Source: Candidatus Parcubacteria bacterium (GTDB lineage Bacteria > Patescibacteria > ABY1 > UBA1558 > GWA2-36-10). Taken from it: 64,000 nt of DNA. The stretch lies in assembly GCA_018669975.1 (NCBI GenBank), contig JABHSK010000001.1, positions 124,001 to 188,000 on the forward strand, in the 5' to 3' direction. Under the pieces are notes generated by a model. The model had not been told where the DNA came from. It saw only the letters and a list, made by a program, of their open reading frames with translations, and searched no databases. The first letter of the stretch is position 1; the number at the start of each line of letters is the position of its first letter. Made by a program: the position numbers and the translations under genes. This document shows positions 51,224 through 59,979 of the stretch, in pieces.

Positions 51224-52003
51224 ATGAGTGATGTCAACAGTCTGTTCCAGTCAGCTGCCGATGAAGGCGAATTGTCGCCCGAGGCTCTCGGTGTATTGCA
51301 GGTGGCGGATGTCGGTGCTCAAATCCAGAATGCTCTGGGTGTGGACCCCGACGAGTTCGAGGCTTCCGAGGTCATCCTGATGACCCAGATGCCCGACGAC
51401 TCCGGTTCCATTCGCTTTGCTGGCAATAGCCAAGTGATGCGTGACGGCCACAACCTGGTCCTGGAATCGCTCGGCGGCACCAAGCAAGCCGACGCTGTCC
51501 TGGCCATGTGTCGCTACCTGAACGGTCACGTACTGTATCCTTACAGTCCGCTGGCCCAGGCAGTACGCATGGACAGCAACAACTACGACCCGAACCACGG
51601 TACCCCGCTCTATGACGAAACGGTAGTCTTGCTCGGTGCGGTCCTGGCCAAGGCCCAGGAGTTCGCCGACAATGGCATCGTCGCTCGGACGGTGACGCTG
51701 ATCATCTCCGATGGCGCCGATGTTCACTCCCGTCGCAACACCCCAACCGATGTCGCCAAACTGGTCAAGGACATGCTCAAGCAGGAAAACCACATCGTGG
51801 CTGCCATGGGCATCGATGACGGCGACACCGACTTTCGGCAGGTCTTCAGCGAGATGGGTATTCTGGACGAGTGGATTCTGACTCCTGGCAACAGCGAGAG
51901 TGAAATCCGCGCGGCTTTCCAGACCGTTTCGCAGTCGGCCGTTCGTGCCTCCCAGGGAGGCGCCAGCTTCTCGCAGACTGCCATGGGCGGCTTCGGGAGC
52001 TGA
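51224..52003 (+). CDS. TerY-like von Willebrand factor A protein
   Basis: A 259-aa vWA protein. The MIDAS motif is DxSxS in MPDDSGSIRF, with Thr in GTPLYDET and Asp in IISDGADVHS. The C-terminal tail is Gly/Ser/Phe-rich (ASQGGASFSQTAMGGFGS). It completes the PP2C-kinase-vWA set, where TerY-type proteins bind partner proteins through a metal ion and are thought to be the phosphorylation-controlled component. Start follows AAAAGGAGG. A terminator is placed 35 nt after the stop. Confidence 0.85.
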   Translation: MSDVNSLFQSAADEGELSPEALGVLQVADVGAQIQNALGVDPDEFEASEVILMTQMPDDSGSIRFAGNSQVMRDGHNLVLESLGGTKQADAVLAMCRYLNGHVLYPYSPLAQAVRMDSNNYDPNHGTPLYDETVVLLGAVLAKAQEFADNGIVARTVTLIISDGADVHSRRNTPTDVAKLVKDMLKQENHIVAAMGIDDGDTDFRQVFSEMGILDEWILTPGNSESEIRAAFQTVSQSAVRASQGGASFSQTAMGGFGS

Positions 52004-52037
52004 GCTAGCTCTGGGATAATTCAAAACCAAATATTAG

Positions 52038-52076
52038 GAGGTGCACCCCACGTGGTGCACCTCCGCCCCTTTTTTC
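52038..52076 (+). terminator. Strong terminator after the vWA gene
   Basis: An 11-bp GGAGGTGCACC/GGTGCACCTCC stem with a six-base loop, then CGCCCCTTTTTT. It ends the phosphatase-kinase-pncA-vWA transcript. Confidence 0.85.
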
Positions 52077-52212
52077 TTTAGAAATAAGAAAATTGTAGCT
52101 AAAATAATTTGGCTATAACCTTTTTGTTCCTAACCTTAAAAGTTTCGAGCATAGTTTTGAACCTTCACAAATGAAACGTTTAGATAAAAATCTCAAACCA
52201 AGGAGAAAAATC

Positions 52213-52782
52213 ATGGCAAATAACATGCCGCAAAGACTCGTCTACGATGGCTTCCTAAAAGTCAAAGTAGTCGAAACACCCGAGGGACCTCGTGAAGTGG
52301 TCCAGGTAACCAATTCTGTCAGCATTCTGCTCTTCAACCCAGACGAAAAATACGTACTCTTAATCCGACAAGCTCGAGTTCCTATGATTTCTGATAGCAA
52401 TCCTGGCGGCTTCATAGTAGAAACCGTAGCTGGTCGCTTTGATATCAATGTAGGTGTCACAGCATTGGCAATTAAGGAAGCCCAGGAAGAGGTCGGCGCC
52501 ACCATCGAAGAAAGCGATGTCGTATTACTTAATGGTGGTAAGCCGCTGGCTTTGTCGCCCGGTGTTTTAACCGAGCGCGCCTACCTGGCCATGGCCAAAG
52601 TTGATGTACCCTACGGCGAAGCCACAGACCGTGTCTTTGGTGTCGCCGATGAAGGTGAAAGCATCCAACGCGTCTTCATGAAATTCGATGAGATCACCGA
52701 TTATCTCAACAGCGGCCAGTGCGAAGACCTGCGTGTCTTTACTCTGCTGAGCATGCTGCTGATGTCGGAAAATTTCGAATAA
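52213..52782 (+). CDS. Nudix hydrolase, ADP-ribose pyrophosphatase-like
   Basis: Started at MANNMPQRLVYDG (52213), 8 nt after AAGGAG; an upstream in-frame Met has no such site. The 189-aa protein resembles ADP-ribose pyrophosphatases (NudF-like) with SILLFNPDEKYVLLIRQARV and Nudix-box acid residues in IKEAQEEVGA. The first Glu of the box is missing (GRFDINVGV), so activity may be altered. In an NAD cluster controlled by an ADP-ribose-sensing regulator, hydrolysis of ADP-ribose fits. Confidence 0.82.
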   Translation: MANNMPQRLVYDGFLKVKVVETPEGPREVVQVTNSVSILLFNPDEKYVLLIRQARVPMISDSNPGGFIVETVAGRFDINVGVTALAIKEAQEEVGATIEESDVVLLNGGKPLALSPGVLTERAYLAMAKVDVPYGEATDRVFGVADEGESIQRVFMKFDEITDYLNSGQCEDLRVFTLLSMLLMSENFE

Positions 52783-52846
52783 AACCCTCCCAAACACATT
52801 GACCCGAAGTAATTTGTAATAACGAACCAAAAGAAGGGAAAAAACC

Positions 52847-53725
52847 ATGGCCAAAGATCCTGGAACCATTAAAAGGTTACCTGACGGAACTGTAAAAGTC
52901 AGGGCCCAAAATATGAGTCCTGGCATCCTCAAGTGGCCTGGAGTTCAGTGTGAAAACCCTGATGCTCCCGAAGCCGAGCGATATTACTTCAAGATCTTTA
53001 CTGACAAGACTGTTTATCTGCCCGACGAATACGAACAAGCTGTTCGAGAAGTGCTGCGATCCGGTAAGGATATCGTAGTTTTAGCCGGCAACGGCTACTC
53101 GGATATCAACCCTCAGCGTTGCGCTGACTGGGGCATTAAGCAGGGCGCTTACGAAGAAGCTTCGTTTGCCCTACTGGATAATGCGTACCAGAGACTGCGT
53201 GAACAGCTAACTGGTATCGATATCCGGATTGCTCATGGAGCATCCCATATGGGTATCGATCTGGTCCTGATGCGTCTGGCTGAGAAATACAACATTCCTC
53301 AGTTGGGGCACAGCTGTGTCCGCTATATGTTCTACGTGCAGGACGATGATATCCCAGTATGGGTTGGCAATGATGTCGATCACTACGTCGAAGGATTCAC
53401 CGATTCCCTGGACGTTCTGGTGTCAGCCAACGGAGCTCTGCAGTCCTATCGAATGGACGTCAAAGCTGTATTCGAAAAAGGCAAGCACTGGATCCCACTC
53501 AATGTACTCCAGGCTATTTCTACCACTGGTGGTCCCCCGGCCATGGATGCCGACGGCAAGATCGTCGACGCCGTAGCCCTGTTCTACCAGAGGGTGCATA
53601 TGATCACCGTACAGATGGGAGTAGTCGGTGAAGATCACTGGCTCAGCATGGTCGACAAGACCTCAACAACGCTGGTTTCCATCTGTCGCAATCTGATTAG
53701 CCCCCAAAGGGCTTTCATGACATAA
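52847..53725 (+). CDS. Unknown Rossmann/SLOG-like protein of the NAD cluster
   Basis: A 292-aa protein I cannot name. The central part reads like a nucleotide-binding Rossmann variant: KDIVVLAGNGYSD, then IDIRIAHGASHMGIDLVLMR and VWVGNDVDHYVEGFTDSLDV, with glycine-rich turns as in SLOG/LOG domains. The C-terminus contains MITVQMGVVGEDHWLSM. It sits between the ADP-ribose-type Nudix gene and pncB, 12 nt from pncB, so a role in NAD or ADP-ribose handling or sensing is likely. NadD activity, missing from the cluster, is conceivable, but no HxGH motif is visible. Confidence 0.6.
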   Translation: MAKDPGTIKRLPDGTVKVRAQNMSPGILKWPGVQCENPDAPEAERYYFKIFTDKTVYLPDEYEQAVREVLRSGKDIVVLAGNGYSDINPQRCADWGIKQGAYEEASFALLDNAYQRLREQLTGIDIRIAHGASHMGIDLVLMRLAEKYNIPQLGHSCVRYMFYVQDDDIPVWVGNDVDHYVEGFTDSLDVLVSANGALQSYRMDVKAVFEKGKHWIPLNVLQAISTTGGPPAMDADGKIVDAVALFYQRVHMITVQMGVVGEDHWLSMVDKTSTTLVSICRNLISPQRAFMT

Positions 53726-53737
53726 AAGGAGGAGTCG

Positions 53738-54994
53738 ATGAAAGACCGACCAATCATCACCTCTCTCATGGACATCGACTTCTACAAGTTGACCATGGGA
53801 CAATTGATTTTTCTCATGTATCCGGATGTGCAAACAACTTTCCGATTCATCAATCGAACCAAGGGTGTGCCTTTGTCGCACTACGTCGACATTGGTGAAC
53901 TACGTGAACAGTTGCAGCATGTCCAGACCCTGCGTGTAAACAACACCGAGCTGCACTATCTAAGGGGAACCAACGAATACGGCGAGCGGATGTTCCGCGA
54001 GCCGTACCTAGAATTCCTGCGCGATATGCAGCTACCGGATTTCGAGCTGTCAACTGACAGTGATGGACAACTTCGTATATTCTTCCCTGGTCTCTGGTCT
54101 ACCAATACCTATTGGGAGACTCTGGCCCTGTCGATTACCAGCGAGCTGTGGTGTCGTTCCCAGATGAAGCATCTCAGTCGCTTCGAGCGTGAGCTAATCT
54201 GGGCCGAAGGTCAAAAACGACTGGCTACCAAGCTAGCTATCCTAACCGATCCCCAAAACAGCAGTCTGACCATTTCGGACTTTGGTACTCGTCGTCGCTT
54301 CTCCAAGGAGTGGCAGTGGTATGTGGTCCGTACACTGGCTGAGGAACTTCTCCCTGGACAGTTCCTGGGAACCTCCAATGTCCAGTGCGCCATGGATCAT
54401 GGCCTACTACCGATGGGTACCTCGGCTCACGAATTGCCGATGGTTCTATCGGGTATCATGCACGGTAGTGATGATGAAATCCGCGCCTCCAGCCAGAAGG
54501 TTCTGGCGGACTGGTGGGAAATCTATGGCCACGGCCTGTCGATCTTCCTGCCGGATACCTATGGCACTGATTTCTTCTTTAATGATCTGACTCGTGAACA
54601 GGTCGAAAATTGGAAGGGCTTCCGCCACGATTCGGGTGATCCGATCGAGTTTGGCGAGAAAGTTCTCCGCCTCTATCAGCGTCACGGTGTCGATCCTCTG
54701 GCTACCGGCAAGTTCATCGTTTTCAGCGATGGACTGGATATGAACACTATCATCCAGCTACACCAGCACTTCAGGGATCGCATCCGTATCAGCTTTGGTT
54801 GGGGTACTAACCTGACCAATGACATGGGTCTGCGCACCTTGTCTCTGGTAATCAAGGCTTACGAGGCCTGCGGTCACGGCTTAGTCAAGTTGTCTGACAA
54901 CCTGGACAAAGCCACCGGTCTGCCGGATGACATCGAACGTTTCAAGGCTATTTTTGGCCACACCACTACCTATCGACAGGAGTGTTTGGTCTAA
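53738..54994 (+). CDS. pncB: Nicotinate phosphoribosyltransferase
   Basis: A 418-aa PncB that joins nicotinate and PRPP to nicotinate mononucleotide. Recognisable features are SLMDIDFYKLTMGQ at the start, DFGTRRRFSKEWQWYVVRTL, GTSNVQCAMDHGLLPMGTSA then HE (phosphorylated His site), FRHDSGDPIEFGEKVL and FGWGTNLTNDMG. Length matches the E. coli type. Strong AAAAGGAGG before the start. Its product needs NadD and then NadE to reach NAD; NadE is downstream. Confidence 0.93.
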   Translation: MKDRPIITSLMDIDFYKLTMGQLIFLMYPDVQTTFRFINRTKGVPLSHYVDIGELREQLQHVQTLRVNNTELHYLRGTNEYGERMFREPYLEFLRDMQLPDFELSTDSDGQLRIFFPGLWSTNTYWETLALSITSELWCRSQMKHLSRFERELIWAEGQKRLATKLAILTDPQNSSLTISDFGTRRRFSKEWQWYVVRTLAEELLPGQFLGTSNVQCAMDHGLLPMGTSAHELPMVLSGIMHGSDDEIRASSQKVLADWWEIYGHGLSIFLPDTYGTDFFFNDLTREQVENWKGFRHDSGDPIEFGEKVLRLYQRHGVDPLATGKFIVFSDGLDMNTIIQLHQHFRDRIRISFGWGTNLTNDMGLRTLSLVIKAYEACGHGLVKLSDNLDKATGLPDDIERFKAIFGHTTTYRQECLV

Positions 54995-55001
54995 TTATAT
55001 T

Positions 55002-55030
55002 GGTGGTGACTCCGTGTCACCACCCTTTTC
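55002..55030 (+). terminator. Intrinsic terminator after pncB
   Basis: GGTGGTGAC/GTCACCACC stem (9 bp) with loop TCCGT, followed by CTTTTC. It separates pncB from prs. Confidence 0.8.
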
Positions 55031-55102
55031 TCAAGTTACTTATGCATTAGGTGATTTAAGAGAAGTAAAAAGTTCATTCACAATTCACAGAAAGGAAAAA
55101 CC

Positions 55103-56029
55103 ATGGCTACCATAGTGTATTCATGCCAAGGCATGCAAAATTTGTCCGACGACCTAGTAGGAACTGGCGTACAAGTTAGGCGAATTGACTGGAAAACGTT
55201 TAAGGATGGCTATCCGGACCTTATTATTCCTGATGTCCATGAAATCCGCGGCAATGACGTGGTTTTCCTGGCCAGCATGGAAAATCCCCAAACCATCTTC
55301 GAACAACTATCAGTTATTTATGCCATACCTCGCTATGGCGCCCGTTCCTTGACCATTGTATTACCCTATTTCCCGACAGCCACCAAGGATCGTGTGGATG
55401 AGGAAGGTGAAATCTGCACCGCCAAAACTCTGGCGAGAATGTTTTCAGCTACTCCCTTGTCTATGCACGGACCGGCTCGTCTGGTGATGTTTGACATTCA
55501 TGCTCTGCAGGAAAGATTCTATTTCGAAGATACCATTATCCCGCAAATGGCTACGGCCATTCCTCTGCTCAAAAAGCAACTGGAAACGGATGCAAGTATC
55601 GCTATCGCCTTTCCTGATGAAGGTGCCTGGAAGCGCTTCCATCGTTTCTTTGAAGACTACCCGCAGATCATCTGCCACAAAGTCCGTCAAGGAGATGAAC
55701 GCATCGTCACCATCAAAGAGGGTAATCCGCGTGGTTATCATGTAGTCATCGTCGATGATTTGGTCATGACCGGTGGCACTCTGGATGAGTGTCGCAAAGT
55801 TTGCATCGAAGCTGGCGCCAAGACTGTTAGTGCTTTTGTTACCCACCCGGTCTTTCCCCAAGAATCCTGGAAACGCTTTACTGGCAGTGGTCCTGATCAA
55901 TTTAAGAATTTCTGGATCACAGATTCTTGCCCTGATACTATCAAGGCTATTAATCATGCACACCCCTTCAAACTTCTACCCCTGACACAGACAATTCGTG
56001 ATATAATAGATAGCGAAATAAGACACTAA
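55103..56029 (+). CDS. prs: Ribose-phosphate pyrophosphokinase
   Basis: A 308-aa PRPP synthetase supplying the substrate of PncB. The PRPP-binding loop VVIVDDLVMTGGTLDEC lies at about residues 215-231. The flexible catalytic region LTIVLPYFPTATKDRVDEEG replaces the usual LPYFGYARQDRK, so the enzyme is divergent from the housekeeping Prs. FDIHALQERFYF matches the LHxxQIQGFF segment. Divergence and position suggest a dedicated copy for NAD salvage, like PRPP synthases reported beside NAD genes in phages and small-cell bacteria. Start follows AAAGGA. Confidence 0.88.
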   Translation: MATIVYSCQGMQNLSDDLVGTGVQVRRIDWKTFKDGYPDLIIPDVHEIRGNDVVFLASMENPQTIFEQLSVIYAIPRYGARSLTIVLPYFPTATKDRVDEEGEICTAKTLARMFSATPLSMHGPARLVMFDIHALQERFYFEDTIIPQMATAIPLLKKQLETDASIAIAFPDEGAWKRFHRFFEDYPQIICHKVRQGDERIVTIKEGNPRGYHVVIVDDLVMTGGTLDECRKVCIEAGAKTVSAFVTHPVFPQESWKRFTGSGPDQFKNFWITDSCPDTIKAINHAHPFKLLPLTQTIRDIIDSEIRH

Positions 56030-56062
56030 CCAAGACCGCAAGGTCCAAGGAGGAATAAAATC

Positions 56063-57013
56063 ATGAGCAACACCACAGGTATCCTTAGCCGAGATCAGAT
56101 CCGCACAGTGGTCGATCGCGGTGCGCAGTCACTCCTCGATTACTGCCGACTACACAACATTCACTATCTGGTCACTGGTCAGTCCGGCGGTCTAGATTCG
56201 GCTGTTACTCTGGGTTTTGCCCAGCGAGCCTGCCAGTTGGCCGAGGCCAATAATTTTCAGTTGACTTCGGTCGGACTGATTATGCCCTGCCATTCCGATG
56301 AATCCGCCGAACGCCTAGGTATGAAGGCTATTGAAAAGTTTGGTGCCAAGCAGATGATTATCGATCTGACACCAACTTTTGATCACGCTTTCAACAACTC
56401 CTCATTGATGAGTCACACCGACATCCAGGTGCGGCAAATTCTTAAGGAAACCGGCGGAGACAAGTCGTTAACTGAATGGACCTGGTCCCAGAAGATCGCC
56501 CAGGGAAACATCAAGGCTCGTCTACGCATGATGTACGGCACCTATCACGTGGCTCGCATGATGCAGGGCATGGTTCTGTCCACTGACAACCTGTCCGAAT
56601 TCTGGATGGCCTTTTGGACTATCAACGGCGATGTCGGTGACTACGGCATCGTTCAGCAGATTATGAAGGGTCTGGAACTCTACCAGATTGCCGAATATTT
56701 GGGTGTACCCGACGAGATTCTGGAAGCCAAACCCGATGACGGTCTCAATGTAGGTAACGGCGACGCCGATCAACTCGGCGCCGACTATCCAACCATCGAC
56801 CGCATTATGGTCCATCTAATCCAGCAAGGATTCGATCCCGACGGTTCCATGGATCAACTGGACGGGCTCCCAGCCATCGATGGCGTTCACTATCACATCG
56901 TTCGCAGCATTGCCGAACGCTGTCTGCGTGGTGCATTCAAGCGCCACGGCACCATCATCCTTTCTCGTGAAAATCTGGATCTACCTCCTATCAAGGAGAT
57001 CGTTCTGCCCTAG
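56063..57013 (+). CDS. nadE: NAD synthetase, ammonia-dependent type
   Basis: A 316-aa enzyme that amidates nicotinate adenine dinucleotide to NAD. The ATP PP-loop SGGLDSAVTLGFAQ is at about residues 40-53, followed by ARLRMMYGTYHVARMMQGMV, LSTDNLSEFWMAFWTINGDV and DADQLGADYPTID. There is no glutaminase domain, so free ammonia is the likely nitrogen source, possibly from the nicotinamidase. Start follows AAGGAGG. A bidirectional terminator follows. Confidence 0.92.
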   Translation: MSNTTGILSRDQIRTVVDRGAQSLLDYCRLHNIHYLVTGQSGGLDSAVTLGFAQRACQLAEANNFQLTSVGLIMPCHSDESAERLGMKAIEKFGAKQMIIDLTPTFDHAFNNSSLMSHTDIQVRQILKETGGDKSLTEWTWSQKIAQGNIKARLRMMYGTYHVARMMQGMVLSTDNLSEFWMAFWTINGDVGDYGIVQQIMKGLELYQIAEYLGVPDEILEAKPDDGLNVGNGDADQLGADYPTIDRIMVHLIQQGFDPDGSMDQLDGLPAIDGVHYHIVRSIAERCLRGAFKRHGTIILSRENLDLPPIKEIVLP

Positions 57014-57039
57014 TGGTAAAATATGATCCGAATATAAAA

Positions 57040-57071
57040 CCCCGCCTGCGCATTCGCGCGGCGGGGCTTTT
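57040..57071. terminator. Bidirectional terminator between nadE and the ABC exporter
   Basis: CCCCGCC(T)GCGC/GCGCGGCGGGG stem, followed by CTTTTT on the plus strand and by GTTTTATATT on the minus strand. Confidence 0.85.
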
Positions 57072-57090
57072 TCTTTGTTTTTAATTTTTG

Positions 57091-58851
57091 TTATTTTATA
57101 AAACCACCAACTTGTTTTTCCCAAAGATTTTTATAAACACCTTTGGATTTCTTTAATAATTCATCATGTGTACCCTGCTCGATTATCTGACCTTCATCCA
57201 AAACAACTATTCTGTCCATTTGTCTGATAGTGGATAAACGGTGAGCAATAACCATGACAGTTTTATCTTTCATAAGGTTAGCTAGTGCACCTTGAATCAA
57301 TTGCTCTGAATCTGAATCTAGACTAGAAGTAGCTTCATCTAAAATTAAAATTGGTGCATTTTTCAAGATAGCCCTAGCTATAGCTACCCGCTGACGTTCA
57401 CCACCAGAAAGTTTGACTCCCCGCTCACCAACAAAGGTCTGATAGGATTCGGAAAATTGCGAAATAAAGCCATGGCAATGTGCTTGTTTAGCTGCCTTAA
57501 CAACCTCAGCATCAGTAGCTCCAGGATTGCCATATTTAATATTTTCTTTAAGTGTGCGGTGAAATAAAATTGGGTCTTGATTAACTAAAGCAATATTTTT
57601 CCAAATACTTTCTTGCTTAACACAAGATATCTTCTGATCATCTATCAAAATATTACCTGATTCTAAGTCATAATTTCTTAGTAAAAGATTTACTAAAGTG
57701 GATTTACCTGAGCCAGAGACACCAACCAAAGCAAGTTTTTCTTTTGGTTTAATAGATAAATTAAGATTCTTAATAACTCGGCGAGTACGTCGATAACTAA
57801 AGTTAACATCCTTTAATTCTATCTTGGCTTGAGAAATCTGAAGATCTTTAGCGTTTCTAGCATCTTTAATTTCATGTGGTTTCTCTAAAATTTCAGTCAT
57901 TTCTTTGGCTTCGGCAATTTGTTCATAAACATAACGAATCACTCTACCAAAATTCCAAACTCTATTAAAAATAGCTAAAACATAAGCCTGGATTAAGAAA
58001 AAGTCACCAATTGTCAAAACGCCTCTTTGCCATAATTTAATTGCAAAATACAGCATGCCAAATTCCAATAATATCATAAGCAGTGCCTGGACAGCATCAA
58101 ATACGCCCGTTAGCTTCCAGGAAAAGAAACGTAAGCTTCTTAGCTCTTCATTAAGCTTGGCAAAAGTTTTAACTTCCCTTTTATAACCAGAAAATAATTT
58201 TATATTGGCATTGTTGGTGATAGTGTCTGCCAAAAATCCCGTTATCTTAGAGTCAGCTTCACTTCTTTTAATATCGTGTTTTAATTTGTATAAACTAAGA
58301 TGATAATTTATAAATGAAAAAACTACTACCCAAACTATAACGCCGATAGACATCCACATATTACTTTGCCACAAAACAATAACTATAAAAACAATACTGA
58401 CTATAGCTGGCAAGAATGTCCAGTAGAATGCTTCCATAATACCGTCAAAGGCTCTAGTAAAACGATTAACTCTCTTGACTAGGGCACCAGTAAAATCATT
58501 ATTGAAAAAAGAAACTGAATGCTTGTGTAAATATTCAAAGCTACTATTATTAATGCTAACCATAGATTGGGTTTGAAAATATCCAGCAGCAAAAGTAGTG
58601 ATGCGCCAGAATACCCAAGTAATAACATTAAACAATAGGACCATCAAAATCATGTGAATCATGCCTGGCAATTTACTTTCCACGTCTCCGGCTCCGGCTA
58701 GAATATTGAAAAAATCTTTATAGAAAATAGGAATAACAATACCACCAGCTGACGCTAGTACAATAGAGCTAACCACCAACAAAAATGACTTGGGGTGTTT
58801 TTTGAGGTGTTTAAAATAAATCTTAAATGTTTTTTTTGTGTAATCTTGCAT
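57091..58851 (-). CDS. ABC exporter (permease-ATPase fusion)
   Basis: A 586-aa half-transporter: six membrane helices in the first about 320 residues, then an ATPase domain with Walker A VGVSGSGKSTLVNLL, signature VKLSGGERQRVAIARA, Walker B ILILDEATSSLD and the H-loop VIAHRLSTI. It will act as a dimer exporting a lipid, peptide or drug; MsbA-like and multidrug exporters cannot be separated here. Single minus-strand gene between the NAD cluster terminator and tRNA-Asn. Confidence 0.92.
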   Translation of the reverse strand: MQDYTKKTFKIYFKHLKKHPKSFLLVVSSIVLASAGGIVIPIFYKDFFNILAGAGDVESKLPGMIHMILMVLLFNVITWVFWRITTFAAGYFQTQSMVSINNSSFEYLHKHSVSFFNNDFTGALVKRVNRFTRAFDGIMEAFYWTFLPAIVSIVFIVIVLWQSNMWMSIGVIVWVVVFSFINYHLSLYKLKHDIKRSEADSKITGFLADTITNNANIKLFSGYKREVKTFAKLNEELRSLRFFSWKLTGVFDAVQALLMILLEFGMLYFAIKLWQRGVLTIGDFFLIQAYVLAIFNRVWNFGRVIRYVYEQIAEAKEMTEILEKPHEIKDARNAKDLQISQAKIELKDVNFSYRRTRRVIKNLNLSIKPKEKLALVGVSGSGKSTLVNLLLRNYDLESGNILIDDQKISCVKQESIWKNIALVNQDPILFHRTLKENIKYGNPGATDAEVVKAAKQAHCHGFISQFSESYQTFVGERGVKLSGGERQRVAIARAILKNAPILILDEATSSLDSDSEQLIQGALANLMKDKTVMVIAHRLSTIRQMDRIVVLDEGQIIEQGTHDELLKKSKGVYKNLWEKQVGGFIK

Positions 58852-58916
58852 AATTATTGTTTATTGTTGACATATATTAAAAAATATATTGAACTCAGGG
58901 CTCACCATATTTTCTT

Positions 58917-58991
58917 TGGCTCCGGGGGCAGGATTCGAACCTGCGATATCCACGTTAACAGCGTGGCGTTGTACCACTCAACTACCCCGGA
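58917..58991 (-). tRNA. tRNA-Asn(GTT)
   Basis: A 75-nt tRNA: acceptor TCCGGGG/CCCCGGA, anticodon stem CCACG/CGTGG with loop CTGTTAA (anticodon GTT), T-arm GCAGG/CCTGC, encoded CCA. Confidence 0.95.
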
Positions 58992-58996
58992 AAAAT

Positions 58997-59144
58997 AAAA
59001 AATCGGTCTTTTACACGACCGACATCTTTTTGTACTTAAATAAATTTTATTTGCGCAAAAAGTTCCCGGTCATATAAATCGGCTATTATTCATCCATAGA
59101 TTAGTTACTTTTGCAAAAATCATAAATCTGTCATTAATTAAGTA
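58997..59144 (-). ncRNA. sRNA candidate of about 148 nt
   Basis: A promoter at 59151-59179 and a terminator hairpin (CGGTC/GACCG, then ATTTTTT) bound a short unit immediately upstream of tRNA-Asn. The longest frame inside is 17 codons, starting MIFAKVTNLW and without a clear ribosome-binding site. It could be an sRNA or a leader with a tiny peptide. No known family recognised. Confidence 0.55.
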
Positions 59145-59150
59145 ATTAAC

Positions 59151-59179
59151 ACTATACCAACTATTTATAAATCTGTCAA
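59151..59179 (-). promoter_or_regulatory. Sigma70-type promoter
   Basis: TTGACA, 17 nt, TATAGT on the minus strand, only a few nt past the stop of the membrane gene at 59185. The spacing is ideal. Confidence 0.72.
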
Positions 59180-59184
59180 ATTAG

Positions 59185-59904
59185 CTATTTTTTACCTAAT
59201 AAGATACCCAAAATATCTTGAGCTGAATGCTCGCCAACAACATCTTCAAAAAAATGAAGCGTATCAAACTGGCGCAGCAATACTATCACTAATATAACAC
59301 AAGTGCCGAAAGCTCCCTTTAATATTGAAGATGTAAGTTGAGCTTGGGATGGAATCAGAGAGACAGTTAGTAATAAAATAAAAGCTAAAAAAGCTATTAA
59401 AAACCACTGAAAGTGAGGAATGCGCTCCTGGTATAGAACTACCATCTTTTTTCTAGCTATTTGCAAATCTCTAGCAATCCTCAAATTTTCTCTAATAACA
59501 GCCGCTTCAGCAATTGATGCTTTATTTCTATCAATTGCCCTGTTTAATTTATTTATATCAATTATGGTTGAAGATTTATTTACAAAATGATAATCCCAAG
59601 CTTTATTTTTTATAATTTTTGTATAATGAGCTTTGATTATTTTTTTTATACTATCAGTGTGCTTTGAACCAAAATATTCAAAATTTCTATACAAAGAAGA
59701 CATCATTCCATCAAAAACTGCAATTTGATTTCTAATAGCATTGTATCTTCTACCCTGTCTAGCAATAAAAAATCCTGAAAAAGTTGCAAACAAGAAAGTT
59801 GAGATACTCAAAAATAAAGTGTGTGAATCTGTCGGTGTAAAATTAAAAGAATAATAGACAGCTGATAGAAACAAGAATAGAGTAAATAATAAATATTTAA
59901 ACAT
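59185..59904 (-). CDS. Four-helix membrane protein, DUF4239/bestrophin-like
   Basis: A 239-aa protein with two N-terminal helices (about residues 3-20 and 29-47), a cytoplasmic middle of about 110 residues with Arg/Lys-rich helices, and two C-terminal helices (about 165-185 and 193-212) followed by a short tail with HFFEDVVGEH. The 2+2 layout resembles DUF4239-type bestrophin-like proteins, some of which may be anion channels. The assignment is by shape only. Confidence 0.6.
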   Translation of the reverse strand: MFKYLLFTLFLFLSAVYYSFNFTPTDSHTLFLSISTFLFATFSGFFIARQGRRYNAIRNQIAVFDGMMSSLYRNFEYFGSKHTDSIKKIIKAHYTKIIKNKAWDYHFVNKSSTIIDINKLNRAIDRNKASIAEAAVIRENLRIARDLQIARKKMVVLYQERIPHFQWFLIAFLAFILLLTVSLIPSQAQLTSSILKGAFGTCVILVIVLLRQFDTLHFFEDVVGEHSAQDILGILLGKK

Positions 59905-59979
59905 AATCCCTCCGTTAGTTTATTATTAACATTAAAATTATAACATTTTCTGTTCCAAAATAAAAATTTCCTAAGCTAA

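Noticed and set aside
51251..52030. Full-length antisense open frame opposite the vWA gene, and similar ones in 47-57 kb
   Set aside because: GC-biased codons create long shadow frames. The sense genes have clear domains and ribosome-binding sites.
56014..56030. ACACTAA half-site near the end of prs
   Set aside because: Only one half matches the NrtR box and it lies within coding sequence, so it is probably chance.
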